A stretch of 64,000 nucleotides of DNA. Origin: Lachnospiraceae bacterium (lineage in GTDB: Bacteria; Bacillota; Clostridia; Lachnospirales; Lachnospiraceae). A program made the translations under genes and the position numbers. Each line of letters starts with the position of its first letter. Within the stretch, counting starts at the first letter, position 1. The stretch lies in contig SVDN01000013.1 in NCBI GenBank assembly GCA_015057825.1, forward strand, positions 1-64,000, read 5' to 3'. The notes under the pieces were generated by a model. That model saw only the letters and a list, made by a program, of their open reading frames with translations, had not been told where the DNA came from and searched no databases. This document shows, piece after piece, positions 25,522-35,256 of this stretch.

Positions 25522-25701
25522 CTAATCCCCCATATTATTTTCTCCTGCCATTTGCTCCACCACATAGTTTTGTAAGTTGTCCGTTAATGAAGCGGAATTG
25601 CTTTTTACACCCACGGAAACGGCGTAAATAATAGCAATAACAATAATTATGCCTAAAACCGCGGCAATTATTTTTCCGTAATGATTAAAAATTTGGTCCA
25701 T
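25522..25701 (-). CDS. Flp-pilin-like small membrane protein
   Basis: A 59-residue protein, start ATG 25699-25701 with SD GGAGG. MDQIFNHYGKIIAAVLGIII is followed by a hydrophilic tail with NSASLTDNLQNYVVEQ. It is paralogous to the 53-residue protein at 22488-22649. It is encoded just upstream of the TadA gene, with a gap of three bases. It is probably the structural subunit or a minor subunit of a Tad-type pilus. Confidence 0.6.
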   Translation of the reverse strand: MDQIFNHYGKIIAAVLGIIIVIAIIYAVSVGVKSNSASLTDNLQNYVVEQMAGENNMGD

Positions 25702-25791
25702 AATATCCTCCTGTTAATTCTTTAAAAATTAGATTGCGAAATGTTTCCTTGAAATAAAAATGTCCAAAAATCACAGTTCAAAATAATGACA

Positions 25792-26163
25792 TTAAATAAT
25801 TTCTTCCAAAACAACAATTCGCTTGCATGTCACAGTATTTGATTTGCCATTTAAATGCTTGTAGCTGTTTTCGACTTTAACGGCCACTTCACCCTCATCG
25901 ATTTTAGTCAGATCAAGCTCGTAATTCACATCACTGTATCCGGCATCAAGGCTATAAAAAAAGCGTCTTTTAAAGACATCTTCAAATTCGTTTTTATCTA
26001 TTTCATCATAAAGAAAATAACTCTTTGAAGTGCTCAAAATAGCCATATCCATAGCCTGTTTGCTGTCAATTGCGTGAGAATTATTGATTAGTGACGTAAG
26101 GCAGATCAAAATCGAAAACACGGATGCAAAAAAAATGCCAAATAAAGCAATCAATGTTCTCAT
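25792..26163 (-). CDS. TadE-like pseudopilin
   Basis: A 123-residue protein with an N-terminal hydrophobic helix (residues 5-25) and a 95-residue exported beta-rich domain. It is first in the pilus operon and shares layout with the 112-residue protein at 22705-23043. Only weak family resemblance can be seen; position and topology support the call. Confidence 0.55.
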   Translation of the reverse strand: MRTLIALFGIFFASVFSILICLTSLINNSHAIDSKQAMDMAILSTSKSYFLYDEIDKNEFEDVFKRRFFYSLDAGYSDVNYELDLTKIDEGEVAVKVENSYKHLNGKSNTVTCKRIVVLEEII

Positions 26164-26267
26164 ATTAAATTGTCCTTTTTGAAAATAGTGCGGAAAACCG
26201 CATTTGAATAAAATAATAAATTAAAATAAACTATTGAACTGTGACATCGCCTAAACGATGAAAAGAT

Positions 26268-26295
26268 ATTATCATACGAATACTCATTCTGTCAA
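26268..26295 (-). promoter_or_regulatory. Promoter of the Tad-like operon
   Basis: On the minus strand TTGACA (26290-26295), 16 bases, then GATAAT (26268-26273) form a near-consensus sigma-70 promoter about 105 bases upstream of the first pilus gene. The leader contains two short hairpins (CATCG...CGATG and GCGG...CCGC). It lies directly after the capA terminator. Confidence 0.7.
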
Positions 26296-26313
26296 CGACT
26301 TTTTTTAAAAAAA

Positions 26314-26333
26314 GCAGCGCCCTTAGGCGCTGC
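26314..26333 (-). terminator. Terminator of capA-like gene
   Basis: A perfect eight-base-pair GC stem, GCAGCGCC/GGCGCTGC with a four-base loop, is followed on the minus strand by TTTTTTT. It is placed eight bases after the stop codon. Confidence 0.9.
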
Positions 26334-26341
26334 CCTTCAAA

Positions 26342-27571
26342 TTAATAATCAATAATCCATTCACCGAAGATATCCGAAGCTGTTTGATTTAACCAATCAA
26401 GGTTAAATGTATAACCCTGACGAGCTGTTGCGTGAATGCTGCACAAATCAGATGTATAATCGCTAAGTTTATAAGCCGTGATATTCGGACCGTTTACTCT
26501 GTCATTGTGGCAAACTACAGGAACAACACCTGTGTTTCCGTCATAATCTATATGAGTTCCGTTTGCATCTTTTGTAATTTTAACAACGGCCATTCCTTCA
26601 ACCTGGCTGTATGCTGCATTAATATCATCAAGATAAGCCTGATTTGAAGTAAAGTTGCCGAGTGAATAATAGCAAAGAGCTTCATTACCGTTTGACGCAG
26701 TAATCTTCTCGATTTTCTCACTTACATGAGGATGTGTACCGATTATAAGATCCGCTCCCGCCTCAGTAAACATTTGACCCCAGTCGATCTGAGCCTGCGT
26801 TGCATCACCAACAACATATTCCGTTCCCCAATGCGGGAAAACAATAACAAAATCAGCTTCAGCATCGGCCTTTTGAATATCGGCTTTAACCTGCTCAAAA
26901 GTTTCATCCGTCATCTGGTCTACAAGGTAATCCTGACCTTCCGGAAGCACAAATCCGTTAAGACCATATGTATAGTTAAGTACGGCAAGCTTGATGCCGC
27001 CAACTTCCATATAACTTATTGTATCGCGCTCTTCCTGTGATTCGTTAAGACCGATCATTTTTATCTTGTCGGATTTGGATTTCCAAAGCTCGATACAATG
27101 TCTGATACCTGCGGAACCCATATCATCCGAATGGTTTGAAGCCTGTAAAACAAGGTCAAATCCCGCATCGATAATGTTATCGGCAAGTTCGTCAGGCGAG
27201 TTGAAAATAAGATAAGGTGAACCGCCCTGGATACCCTGATCGGCACCACCGATAATTGTTTCATTGTTAACAACCGCAATATCAGCTTTTGAAATAGTAT
27301 CTTTCATGTTGACAAAAAGGTTTGAAAAATCATAAGTTCCGTCACCGTTGCTTGCCATTTCAAGCACAGGATTGTGGTTAAGTACATCGCCGACAGCCAC
27401 CAAAGTTATGGATTTAGCTGCCTCTGTAGTTGTTTCCGTTGTTGTTTCTTCCGTCTGCTTGTTTGTATCTTTGGAAGATCTTCCGTTTTCTTCCTTGGCA
27501 ACACAAGCTGTTATAATTGCAATAATTACAACAATTACCGCAACCACTATGAGGGGTTTAAACTTCTTCAT
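26342..27571 (-). CDS. CapA family lipoprotein (poly-gamma-glutamate synthesis-like, metallophosphatase fold)
   Basis: A 409-residue protein with an N-terminal hydrophobic segment ending in a lipobox-like IITAC (Cys23), a Thr/Glu-rich linker (residues 30-52), and a CapA/PGA_cap domain. Landmarks are VAVGDVLNHNP, VVNNETIIGG, LQASNHSDDMG and GTHPHVSEKIE. Members act at the outer face of the membrane in poly-gamma-glutamate or other envelope polymer metabolism, but no capB/C genes are present here. It follows gpmI and has its own terminator. Confidence 0.85.
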   Translation of the reverse strand: MKKFKPLIVVAVIVVIIAIITACVAKEENGRSSKDTNKQTEETTTETTTEAAKSITLVAVGDVLNHNPVLEMASNGDGTYDFSNLFVNMKDTISKADIAVVNNETIIGGADQGIQGGSPYLIFNSPDELADNIIDAGFDLVLQASNHSDDMGSAGIRHCIELWKSKSDKIKMIGLNESQEERDTISYMEVGGIKLAVLNYTYGLNGFVLPEGQDYLVDQMTDETFEQVKADIQKADAEADFVIVFPHWGTEYVVGDATQAQIDWGQMFTEAGADLIIGTHPHVSEKIEKITASNGNEALCYYSLGNFTSNQAYLDDINAAYSQVEGMAVVKITKDANGTHIDYDGNTGVVPVVCHNDRVNGPNITAYKLSDYTSDLCSIHATARQGYTFNLDWLNQTASDIFGEWIIDY

Positions 27572-27652
27572 AATTATTTCTCCTGGTTAAAAATATCATC
27601 ATAAACGATGTTTTATAGAATTAAATCAAAATTAATTATATCAAAAACCAGA

Positions 27653-29185
27653 CTATTTCAGCAACGAAACGCCTGTCATTTCTTCCGGTTTTTCGATTCC
27701 CATTATATCAATAAGAGTCGGAACGATATCGCAAAGTCTGCCGTTTTCCTTTAAAGATCTGCCTTTGTCGTCGTTAATAAGAATAAAAGGAACCGGATTT
27801 GTGGTATGAGCCGTATAAGGCTCTCCCGTCTCGTAATCTTTAAGTTGTTCTGCATTTCCGTGATCCGCGCATAAGAACATAGTATAATCATTTGCCTTAA
27901 CCGCTTCAACGGCACGTCCAACGCAAGCATCAATTGTTTCAACCGCTTTAATAACGGCAGGTTCGATACCTGTATGACCTACCATGTCAGGATTTGCAAA
28001 GTTAATGATTATAGCATTGTATTTCTTTGAATTAATTGCATTCACCAATTTATCGCATACTTCCGGAGCGCTCATTTCAGGCTGCAAGTCGTAGGTAGCC
28101 ACCTTTGGAGAATTAACCAAATATCTGTCTTCTCCTTCGTAAGGTGCTTCAACGCCGCCGTTAAAGAAAAATGTTACATGCGCATATTTTTCCGTTTCCG
28201 CAATACGAGCTTGTTTAAGCCCGAGCTTTGAAAGATATTCGCCGAAAGTATTGTTGATTTCTACTTTCTTAAAAGCCACTTCCTTGTTCGGAATGGTAAC
28301 ATCATATTCCGTAAAGCAGATATATTTTGTTTTTATGCGACTGCCGCGGCCAAATCCGTCGAATTCATCGGCGCAAAAAGCTCTTGTGATTTCTCTTGCT
28401 CTGTCGGGACGGAAATTGAAAAATATAACCGAATCACCGTCTTTTATTCTTGCAAGAGGCTTGCCGTTTTCGCAAATAACGGTAGGCTTAATAAATTCAT
28501 CCGTAACATCTTCTTTGTAAGAAGCTTCAATAGCTGCCACAGCATCTTCAGCCTGTATGCCCTCGCCTTTTGTTAAGGCGTTATAGGCCATCTCCACACG
28601 ATCCCATCTGTTATCACGGTCCATTACATAATATCTTCCGATAACCGTAGCAATTTTGCCTATACCCGCTTCATTTAACTTATCCTGAAGCTCTTTAACA
28701 AAGTCTTTTCCGGATGTAGGTGACGTATCTCTGCCGTCCATAAAGCAATGAACATAAACGTTTTTTACATCCTTCCTCTTGGCAAGTTCTATAAGACCGT
28801 AAAGGTGGCCGTTAAAAGAATGAACGCCACCATCGGAAACAAGGCCGTAAAGATGCAAATCACTGCCGTTTTTCTTTACATTTTCCACCGCATCCAAAAG
28901 CTCTTTGTTTTCAAAAAATGTACCGTCTTCTATTTCTTTTGTAATTCTTGTAAGTTCCTGATAAACGACTCTGCCGGCACCCATGTTAAGATGTCCAACC
29001 TCAGAATTACCCATTTGTCCGTCGGGAAGTCCAACAGCCAAACCGCTGGCATAACCCTTAACAAATGGGTAGTCTTTCATAAGTGAGTCGATTACCGGAG
29101 TTTTAGCTTCATAAACGGCATTGGCCTCATGATTGTCATTAAGGCCGAAACCGTCTAATATCATTAAAACAACCTTTCTTTCCAT
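27653..29185 (-). CDS. gpmI: 2,3-bisphosphoglycerate-independent phosphoglycerate mutase
   Basis: A 510-residue, full-length iPGM. The alkaline-phosphatase-like metal site begins with LMILDGFGLND, the phosphorylated serine is in DGQMGNSEVGHLNMGAGR, and the C-terminal metal site is in CADHGNAEQ. It interconverts 3- and 2-phosphoglycerate in glycolysis using two Mn2+. It lies 16 bases after tpiA in the glycolytic operon. Confidence 0.97.
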   Translation of the reverse strand: MERKVVLMILDGFGLNDNHEANAVYEAKTPVIDSLMKDYPFVKGYASGLAVGLPDGQMGNSEVGHLNMGAGRVVYQELTRITKEIEDGTFFENKELLDAVENVKKNGSDLHLYGLVSDGGVHSFNGHLYGLIELAKRKDVKNVYVHCFMDGRDTSPTSGKDFVKELQDKLNEAGIGKIATVIGRYYVMDRDNRWDRVEMAYNALTKGEGIQAEDAVAAIEASYKEDVTDEFIKPTVICENGKPLARIKDGDSVIFFNFRPDRAREITRAFCADEFDGFGRGSRIKTKYICFTEYDVTIPNKEVAFKKVEINNTFGEYLSKLGLKQARIAETEKYAHVTFFFNGGVEAPYEGEDRYLVNSPKVATYDLQPEMSAPEVCDKLVNAINSKKYNAIIINFANPDMVGHTGIEPAVIKAVETIDACVGRAVEAVKANDYTMFLCADHGNAEQLKDYETGEPYTAHTTNPVPFILINDDKGRSLKENGRLCDIVPTLIDIMGIEKPEEMTGVSLLK

Positions 29186-29201
29186 AATCTCTCCATTTAT
29201 A

Positions 29202-29951
29202 TTATTTGTCCCAGTTTACGATGCTTGCAAAGTCAGATTTAAGTGATGCACCACCTACAAGTCCGCCGTCGATATCAGGTTTTGAGAAAAGCTCTGCGGC
29301 ATTTTTGCCGTTAACGCTTCCGCCGTACTGAATACGAATGCTGTAAGCAGCTTCTTCACCGTAAAGCTCGAATAAGCATTTTCTGATAGCGTTGCAAACT
29401 TCATCAGCCTGCTCAACCGTAGCTGTTTTACCTGTGCCGATTGCCCAAATTGGTTCGTAAGCAACAATTACTCTTACGGCATCTTCTTTATTTACATCCA
29501 TAAATGCTTTCTTAACTTGCATTCTTACCCAATCGATTGTGATACCCTGTTCTCTTTGCTGAAGAGTTTCGCCAACGCAAACAATAGGAATAAGGTCGTA
29601 TTCGAAAGCTTTTTTAACTTTTTTGTTAACTGCTTCATCAGTTTCGTTGAAATACTGACGTCTTTCGGAATGACCCAAAATAACATACTTTACACCTGCA
29701 TCTTTTAACATTGGCGCAGAGATTTCTCCCGTAAAAGCACCACTGTCTTCAAAATACATATTTTGAGCACCGATAGCAATGTTTGTTCCTTTTGTTGCTT
29801 CAACAGCAGGAATAATATCTATAGCAGGTACACAGAAAACAACATCCGAATCCGCATCTTTTACCAAAGGTTTAAGTTCTTCTATTAAAGCAAGTGCTTC
29901 CTTTGGTGTTTTGTTCATTTTCCAGTTACCCGCAACAATTTTCTTTCTCAT
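29202..29951 (-). CDS. tpiA: Triosephosphate isomerase
   Basis: A 249-residue TIM barrel. Active-site residues are visible: Asn and Lys in AGNWKMNK, His in ILGHSERR and the catalytic Glu in [13 protein letters not shown]. The phosphate loop is YGGSVNG. It interconverts dihydroxyacetone phosphate and glyceraldehyde 3-phosphate. It is cotranscribed with pgk (39 bases upstream) and gpmI. Confidence 0.98.
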   Translation of the reverse strand: MRKKIVAGNWKMNKTPKEALALIEELKPLVKDADSDVVFCVPAIDIIPAVEATKGTNIAIGAQNMYFEDSGAFTGEISAPMLKDAGVKYVILGHSERRQYFNETDEAVNKKVKKAFEYDLIPIVCVGETLQQREQGITIDWVRMQVKKAFMDVNKEDAVRVIVAYEPIWAIGTGKTATVEQADEVCNAIRKCLFELYGEEAAYSIRIQYGGSVNGKNAAELFSKPDIDGGLVGGASLKSDFASIVNWDK

Positions 29952-29990
29952 TGTTTATCCTCCTAACAAATTCATATTTTATAGCTTTAC

Positions 29991-31196
29991 TTATTTATCA
30001 TTAACCGAAACCACGCCCGGAAGTTCTTTGCCTTCAAGGAATTCAAGTGATGCACCGCCACCTGTTGAGATGTGTGTCATTTTATCTCCGAATCCAAGTG
30101 TATTAACGGCTGCCGCTGAATCACCACCACCGATGATTGTTGTAGCGTCCGTATCTGCCAATGCTTTTGCAACTTCAATTGTTCCGTTGGCAAATAAAGG
30201 ATTTTCGAAAACGCCCATAGGTCCGTTCCATACGACTGTTTTTGCGTTTTTAACTTCCTCTGCGTAAAGTTTTCTTGTTTTAGGTCCGATATCAACGCCC
30301 ATCATATCTGCAGGAATTGAATCGATATCAACTTCTTTGCAGTCAACTTTTGCATCGATTGGATCAGGGAAAGTTTTTGTAATAACGGCATCTACCGGAA
30401 GAAGCATTTTCTTGCCGAGTTTCTCTGCTTTTTCGATCATTTCTTTGCAATATGAAAGCTTTTCGTCATCCACAAGTGATGTTCCGATTTCGTAACCTTT
30501 TGCTTTTTCGAATGTATATGCCATTCCACCGCCGATAATAAGCGTATCGCACTTTTCAAGAAGATTTGAAATAACGTTCAATTTATCCGCAACTTTGGCG
30601 CCGCCCAAAATAGCAACAAACGGACGAACCGGATTGTTAACGGCATTACCGAGGAACTCAATTTCTTTTTGCATAAGATAGCCAACCGCACATGTATCCA
30701 CAAATTTTGTGATTCCTTCGGTTGAACAATGCGCTCTGTGAGCTGCACCGAAAGCATCATTTACATAAATATCGCAAAGTGAAGCAAGCTCTTTTGAGAA
30801 GTTTTCTTCATTTTTTGTTTCTTCTTTTCTGAATCTTGTGTTTTGAAGAAGTACAACATCACCGTCTTTCATTTTTTCGATTGCAGCCTTTGCGTTCGGT
30901 CCTACCACTTCGTTATCTGCCGCAAATACAACATCTTTTCCCAATTTTTCCGAAAGTCTTTTTGCTACAGGTGCCAATGATTCATCGTCGTTAGGTCCGT
31001 TTTTAACCTTGCCCAAATGCGAACAAAGAATAACCTTTGCACCGTCGTTAATTAATTTTTTAATTGTCGGAAGCGCTGCAACGATTCTATTTTCATCAGT
31101 GATAACCCCCGCTTTAAGCGGTACGTTAAAGTCACATCTTACCAATACTCTTTTACCCTTTGCATTCAAGTCATCCACTGTAAGTTTGTTTAACAT
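29991..31196 (-). CDS. pgk: Phosphoglycerate kinase
   Basis: A 401-residue, standard-length enzyme. [12 protein letters not shown] is at residues 15-26, the substrate-binding [11 protein letters not shown] at 59-69 and the nucleotide loop [12 protein letters not shown] near 350. It makes ATP from 1,3-bisphosphoglycerate. A surface protein gene (31361-32491) separates it from gapA; a terminator between them means pgk needs its own promoter in 31197-31320 or readthrough. Confidence 0.98.
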   Translation of the reverse strand: MLNKLTVDDLNAKGKRVLVRCDFNVPLKAGVITDENRIVAALPTIKKLINDGAKVILCSHLGKVKNGPNDDESLAPVAKRLSEKLGKDVVFAADNEVVGPNAKAAIEKMKDGDVVLLQNTRFRKEETKNEENFSKELASLCDIYVNDAFGAAHRAHCSTEGITKFVDTCAVGYLMQKEIEFLGNAVNNPVRPFVAILGGAKVADKLNVISNLLEKCDTLIIGGGMAYTFEKAKGYEIGTSLVDDEKLSYCKEMIEKAEKLGKKMLLPVDAVITKTFPDPIDAKVDCKEVDIDSIPADMMGVDIGPKTRKLYAEEVKNAKTVVWNGPMGVFENPLFANGTIEVAKALADTDATTIIGGGDSAAAVNTLGFGDKMTHISTGGGASLEFLEGKELPGVVSVNDK

Positions 31197-31320
31197 TGTA
31201 AAAATCCTCCTAAAAAAATGATTTCCTCTTCTCTATCCCTAATAAAGTTAATTATATCAAAAAAATGTGCTATTCACAAGCTTGAGTGCGTATTTCATCG
31301 TCGTGTGCACAAAAAGAAAG

Positions 31321-31347
31321 AAGATAATCCGCTTAAGGGATTATCTT
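31321..31347 (-). terminator. Terminator after the surface protein gene
   Basis: A perfect ten-base-pair stem, AAGATAATCC/GGATTATCTT, lies 14 bases after the stop codon and is followed on the minus strand by TCTTTCTTTTTG. Confidence 0.85.
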
Positions 31348-31360
31348 CCTCAAAAATCAA

Positions 31361-32491
31361 CTATTCGCTAACTTTTTTTCTTAAAGCAACAACTGTAGCC
31401 AAACCTAAGGTTGCTGCACCTGCAATGCTGACAAATTCAACAAGATTTGAGTTGTCGCCGGTTTGCGGTGTTGTAGACTGTACAGGTGCAGCGCCTTCAA
31501 CAACCGAAAATGTTGCAAATGCAACTGACCAATCATCATTAGTGTCCTTAAATGATGCGGAAAGCGAATAATCTCCTGCTGCTAAAGTCTTTAAGAAGCT
31601 GTTCTTAAGTGTGAGAATTGTACTTCCGTCTGTTAAGCTGTAGCAATTTTCATCCATATCTATAGGTTCGCCTGTGGTCACATTATATAATTCCAGTGTC
31701 TGCAAATCATCCTTATTTGCATCCCATCTTATAGCAAGATCATTATCCGATTCCAAATAAAATGTTTGACTATCGCCATCCAAAGTAGGAACAAGCCAAT
31801 TTGCGTCCAATTCTATATTATGAATAATATAATCTTCTTCAAAATCAAAATAGTCTTCTTTTTCATTAGACCACCAAGCCCAAAATTCATATCCGGCTTT
31901 TGTTGGAGCTGTCGGGATCGCAATATAGCTTCCGGTAATAGCATATATAGGATCCACCTCTGATCCGCCTGCAGAATCAAAGCTTACAGTATGGAAACTA
32001 AAATCATATACTAATGCCATTGAGCCCGAGTCAGACCATTGAACATAATCAACATATCCCGGAGCTATTCCTTCTATCGATTTAACAAAATCACCTGACA
32101 ATTTATCTGACTGCTCAGCCGTTAATTCAACGAAAAGCCTATATTGAGCGGTTTCATTAAAAACTATATCATCGCCTTCAATAAGTTGATAAACATAATC
32201 CTGTGTGGTAGCATCCCATGTACTTACCATATAACCCATGTTAGCCGGTATTTCACTATCAAAGCCCTGACCATTTGCCGTAAGTGTAGCACCTTCACTC
32301 ACAACACTTTCCACTTTTGCACCAACCTCAGGCATTTTGCCAAGTTCAATCGTAACTTCAGTTATTGGTTCAATGGGTTCACCGGCCTTTGTAACAGTCG
32401 GCAACAAAACTGCAAGTGACGTAACAGCAAGAGCAACTGCCAAAACAAAGGCAAGCAGTTTACGTGTTGAAAACCTTAAAATTCTCTCCAT
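31361..32491 (-). CDS. Sortase-anchored surface protein with a Listeria-Bacteroides-type repeat
   Basis: A 376-residue secreted protein. The signal peptide spans about residues 1-36 (ending TVTKAGEP). Residues 165-235 contain a Flg_new/Listeria-Bacteroides-like repeat (VSFDSAGGSEVDPIY, then APTKAGYEFWAWW). Residues 245-335 resemble the X2-type Ig-like module of the 609-residue protein, with YSLTDGSTILTLK matching YDVTKGSTIVTIK there. The sorting signal is TPQTGDN, then a hydrophobic helix and RKKVSE. Inserted between gapA and pgk, it is flanked by terminators. Ligand unknown. Confidence 0.8.
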   Translation of the reverse strand: MERILRFSTRKLLAFVLAVALAVTSLAVLLPTVTKAGEPIEPITEVTIELGKMPEVGAKVESVVSEGATLTANGQGFDSEIPANMGYMVSTWDATTQDYVYQLIEGDDIVFNETAQYRLFVELTAEQSDKLSGDFVKSIEGIAPGYVDYVQWSDSGSMALVYDFSFHTVSFDSAGGSEVDPIYAITGSYIAIPTAPTKAGYEFWAWWSNEKEDYFDFEEDYIIHNIELDANWLVPTLDGDSQTFYLESDNDLAIRWDANKDDLQTLELYNVTTGEPIDMDENCYSLTDGSTILTLKNSFLKTLAAGDYSLSASFKDTNDDWSVAFATFSVVEGAAPVQSTTPQTGDNSNLVEFVSIAGAATLGLATVVALRKKVSE

Positions 32492-32672
32492 TATTTGTCC
32501 CCCTTAAAAAAAATTTTGTAAACAATATTTACAAATTGCAAAGTTGTATCACTAAATATAGTATAACATCCCCTCCTATAAGATTGTCTATACTAAATAA
32601 TGTAAATTTTTTATGAACAAAGAATTTACAATATTTAGTCGCCGTTAAATGCAGTGAAAATAATATTTAGAA

Positions 32673-32703
32673 AGGCGGCACCTCAATATATGAAGTGCCG
32701 CCT
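32673..32703 (-). terminator. Terminator of gapA
   Basis: A 13-pair stem with one mismatch (AGGCGGCACCTCA / TGAAGTGCCGCCT) lies 19 bases after the gapA stop and is followed by TTTCTAAAT on the minus strand. It resembles the etfA terminator at 61779-61805. Confidence 0.85.
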
Positions 32704-32721
32704 TACAGACAACTATTACTA

Positions 32722-33741
32722 TTAGCTTAATTCAGCAAAATATTTGATTGTTCTTACCATCTGGCTTGTGTATGAATTTTCGTTATCATACCATGAAACA
32801 ACCTGAACAAGTGTGTTTCCGTCACCCATATCGCTAACCATTGTCTGTGTAGCATCAAAGAGTGAACCGAAGTTCATGCCGACAATATCGCTTGAAACGA
32901 TTTCATCTGTGTTGTATCCGAATGATTCGTTTGCTGAAGCTTTCATCTTGTCGTTAACCTGTTCTTTTGTAACTGTGCCTTCAACAGCTGCAACAAGGAT
33001 TGTTGTTGAGCCTGTAGGTGTAGGTACACGCTGTGCCGAACCGATTAATTTTCCGTTTAATTCAGGAATAACAAGACCGATTGCTTTTGCTGCACCTGTT
33101 GAGTTAGGAACGATATTAACCGCACCTGCTCTTGATCTTCTTAAGTCACCTTTTCTTTGTGGGCCGTCCAAGATCATCTGATCGCCTGTGTAAGCATGAA
33201 TTGTGCTCATGATACCTGATTTGATAGGTGCAAGTTCATTTAATGCTTTAGCCATAGGAGCCAAGCAGTTTGTTGTACATGAAGCTGCGGAAATAATCTG
33301 ATCGTCTTTTGTAAGTGTGTCATGATTTACGTTAAATACGACTGTTTTAAGGTCATTTCCCGCAGGAGCTGAAATAACTACTTTTTTAGCGCCGGCATTG
33401 ATATGTGCCTGTGCTTTGTCTTTTGATGTATAGAAACCTGAACACTCAAGAACAACATCTACACCGATTTTGCCCCATGGAAGATTGTTTGCATCAGGCT
33501 CTTTATAAATTGTAAGAGTCTTACCATTTACTGTAATTGTGCCTTTTTCATCATCTGCACTGATTGAATCACAGAATTTATATCTACCCTGTGAACTATC
33601 GTATTTCAACAAATGTGCAAGCATTTTAGGGCTTGTCAAGTCGTTGATTGCTACGATTTCATAACCTTCTGCATCAAACATCTGTCTGAATGCAAGACGT
33701 CCAATACGTCCAAATCCATTAATTGCTACTTTTACTGCCAT
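32722..33741 (-). CDS. gapA: Glyceraldehyde-3-phosphate dehydrogenase
   Basis: A 339-residue enzyme. The NAD-binding [14 protein letters not shown] is at the N-terminus and the catalytic Cys is in [15 protein letters not shown] near residue 155. It oxidises glyceraldehyde 3-phosphate to 1,3-bisphosphoglycerate with NAD+. SD GGAGG lies about 14 bases upstream of the start. It is transcribed separately from pgk because a terminator and a surface-protein gene follow. Confidence 0.98.
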   Translation of the reverse strand: MAVKVAINGFGRIGRLAFRQMFDAEGYEIVAINDLTSPKMLAHLLKYDSSQGRYKFCDSISADDEKGTITVNGKTLTIYKEPDANNLPWGKIGVDVVLECSGFYTSKDKAQAHINAGAKKVVISAPAGNDLKTVVFNVNHDTLTKDDQIISAASCTTNCLAPMAKALNELAPIKSGIMSTIHAYTGDQMILDGPQRKGDLRRSRAGAVNIVPNSTGAAKAIGLVIPELNGKLIGSAQRVPTPTGSTTILVAAVEGTVTKEQVNDKMKASANESFGYNTDEIVSSDIVGMNFGSLFDATQTMVSDMGDGNTLVQVVSWYDNENSYTSQMVRTIKYFAELS

Positions 33742-33774
33742 ATACTATATAGCCTCCATTTCTATAATATTCTA

Positions 33775-33804
33775 TGAAATCGCCCTAAAAATAGGGCAAT
33801 TTCA
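33775..33804 (-). terminator. Terminator after the Gln/Asn-rich membrane protein gene
   Basis: A stem pairs TGAAATCGCCCT with AGGGCAATTTCA (one mismatch) around an A-rich loop. It separates the upstream gene from gapA. The U-tract on the minus strand is weak, so efficiency is uncertain. Confidence 0.6.
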
Positions 33805-33846
33805 TGTATAAACAATATTACCAACTACATTTTTTATAAACGCCTT

Positions 33847-35124
33847 TTAGTTTTCAGCGCCGTTATTTGTATCATTATTATCCGTAACCGAATCGTTTGA
33901 TGCACTTGTGTTTGTTACGGACTGATCAGCCTGCTCCGGGTTTGACGCAAAATTGTCATTTTGCGGAGCTTGATTAAAGTTCTGCTGCTGATCTTGTTGA
34001 GGATTAAATCCGTTGTTGAACTGATTTGCTTGATTATTGTAAGTCTGACCATAGTTCTGTTGCTGCTGATTAAATCCACCGTTAAAGTTTTGCTGTCCGC
34101 CATAGCCATTAAAGTTTTGCTGTTGACCATAGCCCTGATTGAATCCCTGATTTAGCTGATTATATCCGTTAAACTGATTGTTGTTTACGTAAGGATTGCT
34201 GTATCCTTGCTGATATCCGCGGAAGAATCCCGGATTAACGTTAGGATTTACACCGTTAGGATACATATTATTCTGTGTAAGATATGCATCCACGTTAAGC
34301 ATTGCACCTTTGTAATGTCTTAAAATAAAGAGTGCAAATATTACCTGTGCTATACCGATAAAAGGTGTAATTAATGATAAAATCATAATCGGTGAAACAT
34401 AGTACATTCCCATCACCATGCTATATTGACCGATAGCAGAGAATGCTGAGATTGCCATAAATACAGCGTATATAATAAGCAATACAAATACAGCTGTTGA
34501 TGTATATGTAAAAGGTACACCGAATTTAGCACTTGATCTCATGGAAATAAGTGTTCTTAAAAGCTTTGGATAGTAAATAAGTGCGATTGCAAGTATTATA
34601 CCGCCCGCAATTATAAAAACAATCGAAACAATCATAATGAATGAATAAACCGATATTGATGCAATATTAGCTAAGCCCAAAGTATAAAGAGCAGCTTGCA
34701 AGCCCGGAACACTTACGGAAATATAATTGATTACATCCGAAAGATCCGAATAAAGATAAGAGTCGGGATCAATTGAAATAACAATGAGGAAAAGTATGCC
34801 AAGGAAAAGGAAAAGGCATGCAACTATAATCAAAATAACATACTTGATGTTTTCGATAACTTTAAACATTGTTATACCCGTTGTTGAAAAAGAATTACTT
34901 TTCGACATGGACTGGGCATAAATAAGCCAAAGACCGATTGCCTGAATTGTGTAAAAAACAACCGATGCCAAATAATTGATAAAAATTCCGTTGTAAATTG
35001 TTGATAAAAACATTACAAAACTGAACACACAAAGAACCGATGTACAGATTGTAAATAAAAGAAACCAGATAGATTTTCCGATATTTTTAAGTTCGAAAAT
35101 TGTAATATCTCTACTGTTGTTCAT
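33847..35124 (-). CDS. Polytopic membrane protein with Gln/Asn-rich C-terminal tail
   Basis: I start at ATG 35122-35124 (SD AAGGAG), giving 425 residues; an in-frame upstream ATG lacks an SD. Residues 1-270 contain about six hydrophobic segments. From about residue 285 the chain is dominated by Gln, Asn, Gly, Phe and Tyr, with repeated QGYxx, QQNFNG and NGFNPQQ units, then an acidic Asp/Asn/Ser end. Such low-complexity tails behave as prion-like or phase-separating domains in other proteins; that is only an analogy here. No family recognised. It sits between cbiH and gapA. Confidence 0.65.
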   Translation of the reverse strand: MNNSRDITIFELKNIGKSIWFLLFTICTSVLCVFSFVMFLSTIYNGIFINYLASVVFYTIQAIGLWLIYAQSMSKSNSFSTTGITMFKVIENIKYVILIIVACLFLFLGILFLIVISIDPDSYLYSDLSDVINYISVSVPGLQAALYTLGLANIASISVYSFIMIVSIVFIIAGGIILAIALIYYPKLLRTLISMRSSAKFGVPFTYTSTAVFVLLIIYAVFMAISAFSAIGQYSMVMGMYYVSPIMILSLITPFIGIAQVIFALFILRHYKGAMLNVDAYLTQNNMYPNGVNPNVNPGFFRGYQQGYSNPYVNNNQFNGYNQLNQGFNQGYGQQQNFNGYGGQQNFNGGFNQQQQNYGQTYNNQANQFNNGFNPQQDQQQNFNQAPQNDNFASNPEQADQSVTNTSASNDSVTDNNDTNNGAEN

Positions 35125-35256
35125 AAATATACTCCTTTTTATAATAATAATATTAACCACAAATTTGCTTCTTTAAAATACTAAAGCAAAGATTTGCTTT
35201 ATTATATCAAAGTTTTTAGCTTTTTTCAATTTGATATTGTTTTATTTTGCGTACAA

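Noticed and set aside
26164-26267. Cyclic-di-GMP riboswitch in the pilus-operon leader
   Set aside because: Only two short hairpins are present, and the conserved core of that riboswitch class is missing.
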